Shown here piece after piece: positions 32,450 through 32,521 of a stretch of DNA of 32,521 nucleotides. Position numbers and translations under genes: made by a program. A model generated the notes under the pieces. The model was not told the origin of the DNA. It was given only the letters and a program-made list of their open reading frames with translations, and made no database searches. Every line of letters starts with the position of its first letter. Positions within the stretch are counted from its first letter, which is position 1. Origin of the DNA: Desulfosudis oleivorans (GTDB lineage: Bacteria > Desulfobacterota > Desulfobacteria > Desulfobacterales > SURF-7); NCBI GenBank assembly GCA_020723305.1, contig DYJC01000033.1, forward strand, positions 1-32,521. Direction: 5' to 3'.

Positions 32450-32521
32450 AACTGTAGACCGGGATATATTAACCCGGCAAAAAAATACTCGAAATTATTT
32501 TAATTTTGTGCTATCGTCTAT

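Larger units (their letters stand above)
32154..32521. other. Repeat-filled right end
   Basis: No gene. The stretch is the REP-like unit (32191-32273), copy C of the long repeat (32296-32449) and a short CCGGG/CCCGG hairpin at about 32459-32477. Confidence 0.6.

Overview
The window looks like chromosome from an anaerobic, Gram-negative bacterium, most probably a Desulfobacterota (Desulfobacterales-type) sulfate reducer or close relative. This is inferred from family content, not from any search. The pointers are a small sulfite-reductase-like protein fused to a PCP_red domain and two [4Fe-4S] sites, a two-CW-domain regulator, a PxxKW-like cysteine-rich protein, ferredoxin-dependent 2-oxoacid oxidoreductase subunits, Kdo/lipopolysaccharide genes and many lipoproteins. 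No rRNA, tRNA, CRISPR array, intact insertion sequence or prophage was recognised.

Layout. Positions 1-1785 are accessory: short CCCTGAT-type repeats, a dispersed palindrome and an AAA/DUF4143 ATPase. Positions 6932-1972 (minus strand) form one compact sulfur-assimilation operon: an XRE/two-CW regulator, metX, metW, cysE, cysK and the sulfite-reductase-like fusion. Together these could turn sulfite into sulfide and supply the acyl acceptors O-acetylserine and O-acylhomoserine for cysteine and homocysteine. A divergent operon at 7246-10567 encodes a 2-oxoacid:ferredoxin oxidoreductase (alpha, then a beta-gamma fusion) followed by an EamA exporter. Positions 14966-10648 (minus) carry a complete polar amino-acid ABC importer (aapJ-aapQ-aapM-aapP), with a hairpin terminator after the binding-protein gene and a palindromic operator candidate upstream.

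Positions 15421-18256 hold lipoprotein genes: an unknown one, a 12-unit HEAT-repeat one and a short one on the opposite strand. Positions 18248-24315 are envelope and central-metabolism genes: a TPR plus periplasmic-binding lipoprotein (PBP-activator type) with waaA (Kdo transferase) from a near-consensus promoter, and on the minus strand a 6-phosphofructokinase and kdsD (first enzyme of Kdo synthesis). Next come a 228-bp MITE-like element, a small cysteine-rich protein, a three-PAS hybrid histidine kinase, a thiolase and a Fic protein.

The right end (about 30686-32460) is the most unusual part. An AT-rich leucine-rich-repeat lipoprotein gene, with its own promoter and a palindrome over the -35 region, sits between long inverted copies (about 155 bp) of one repeat. 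A third copy makes a large palindrome on the left side. This looks like a mobile or recently acquired cassette.
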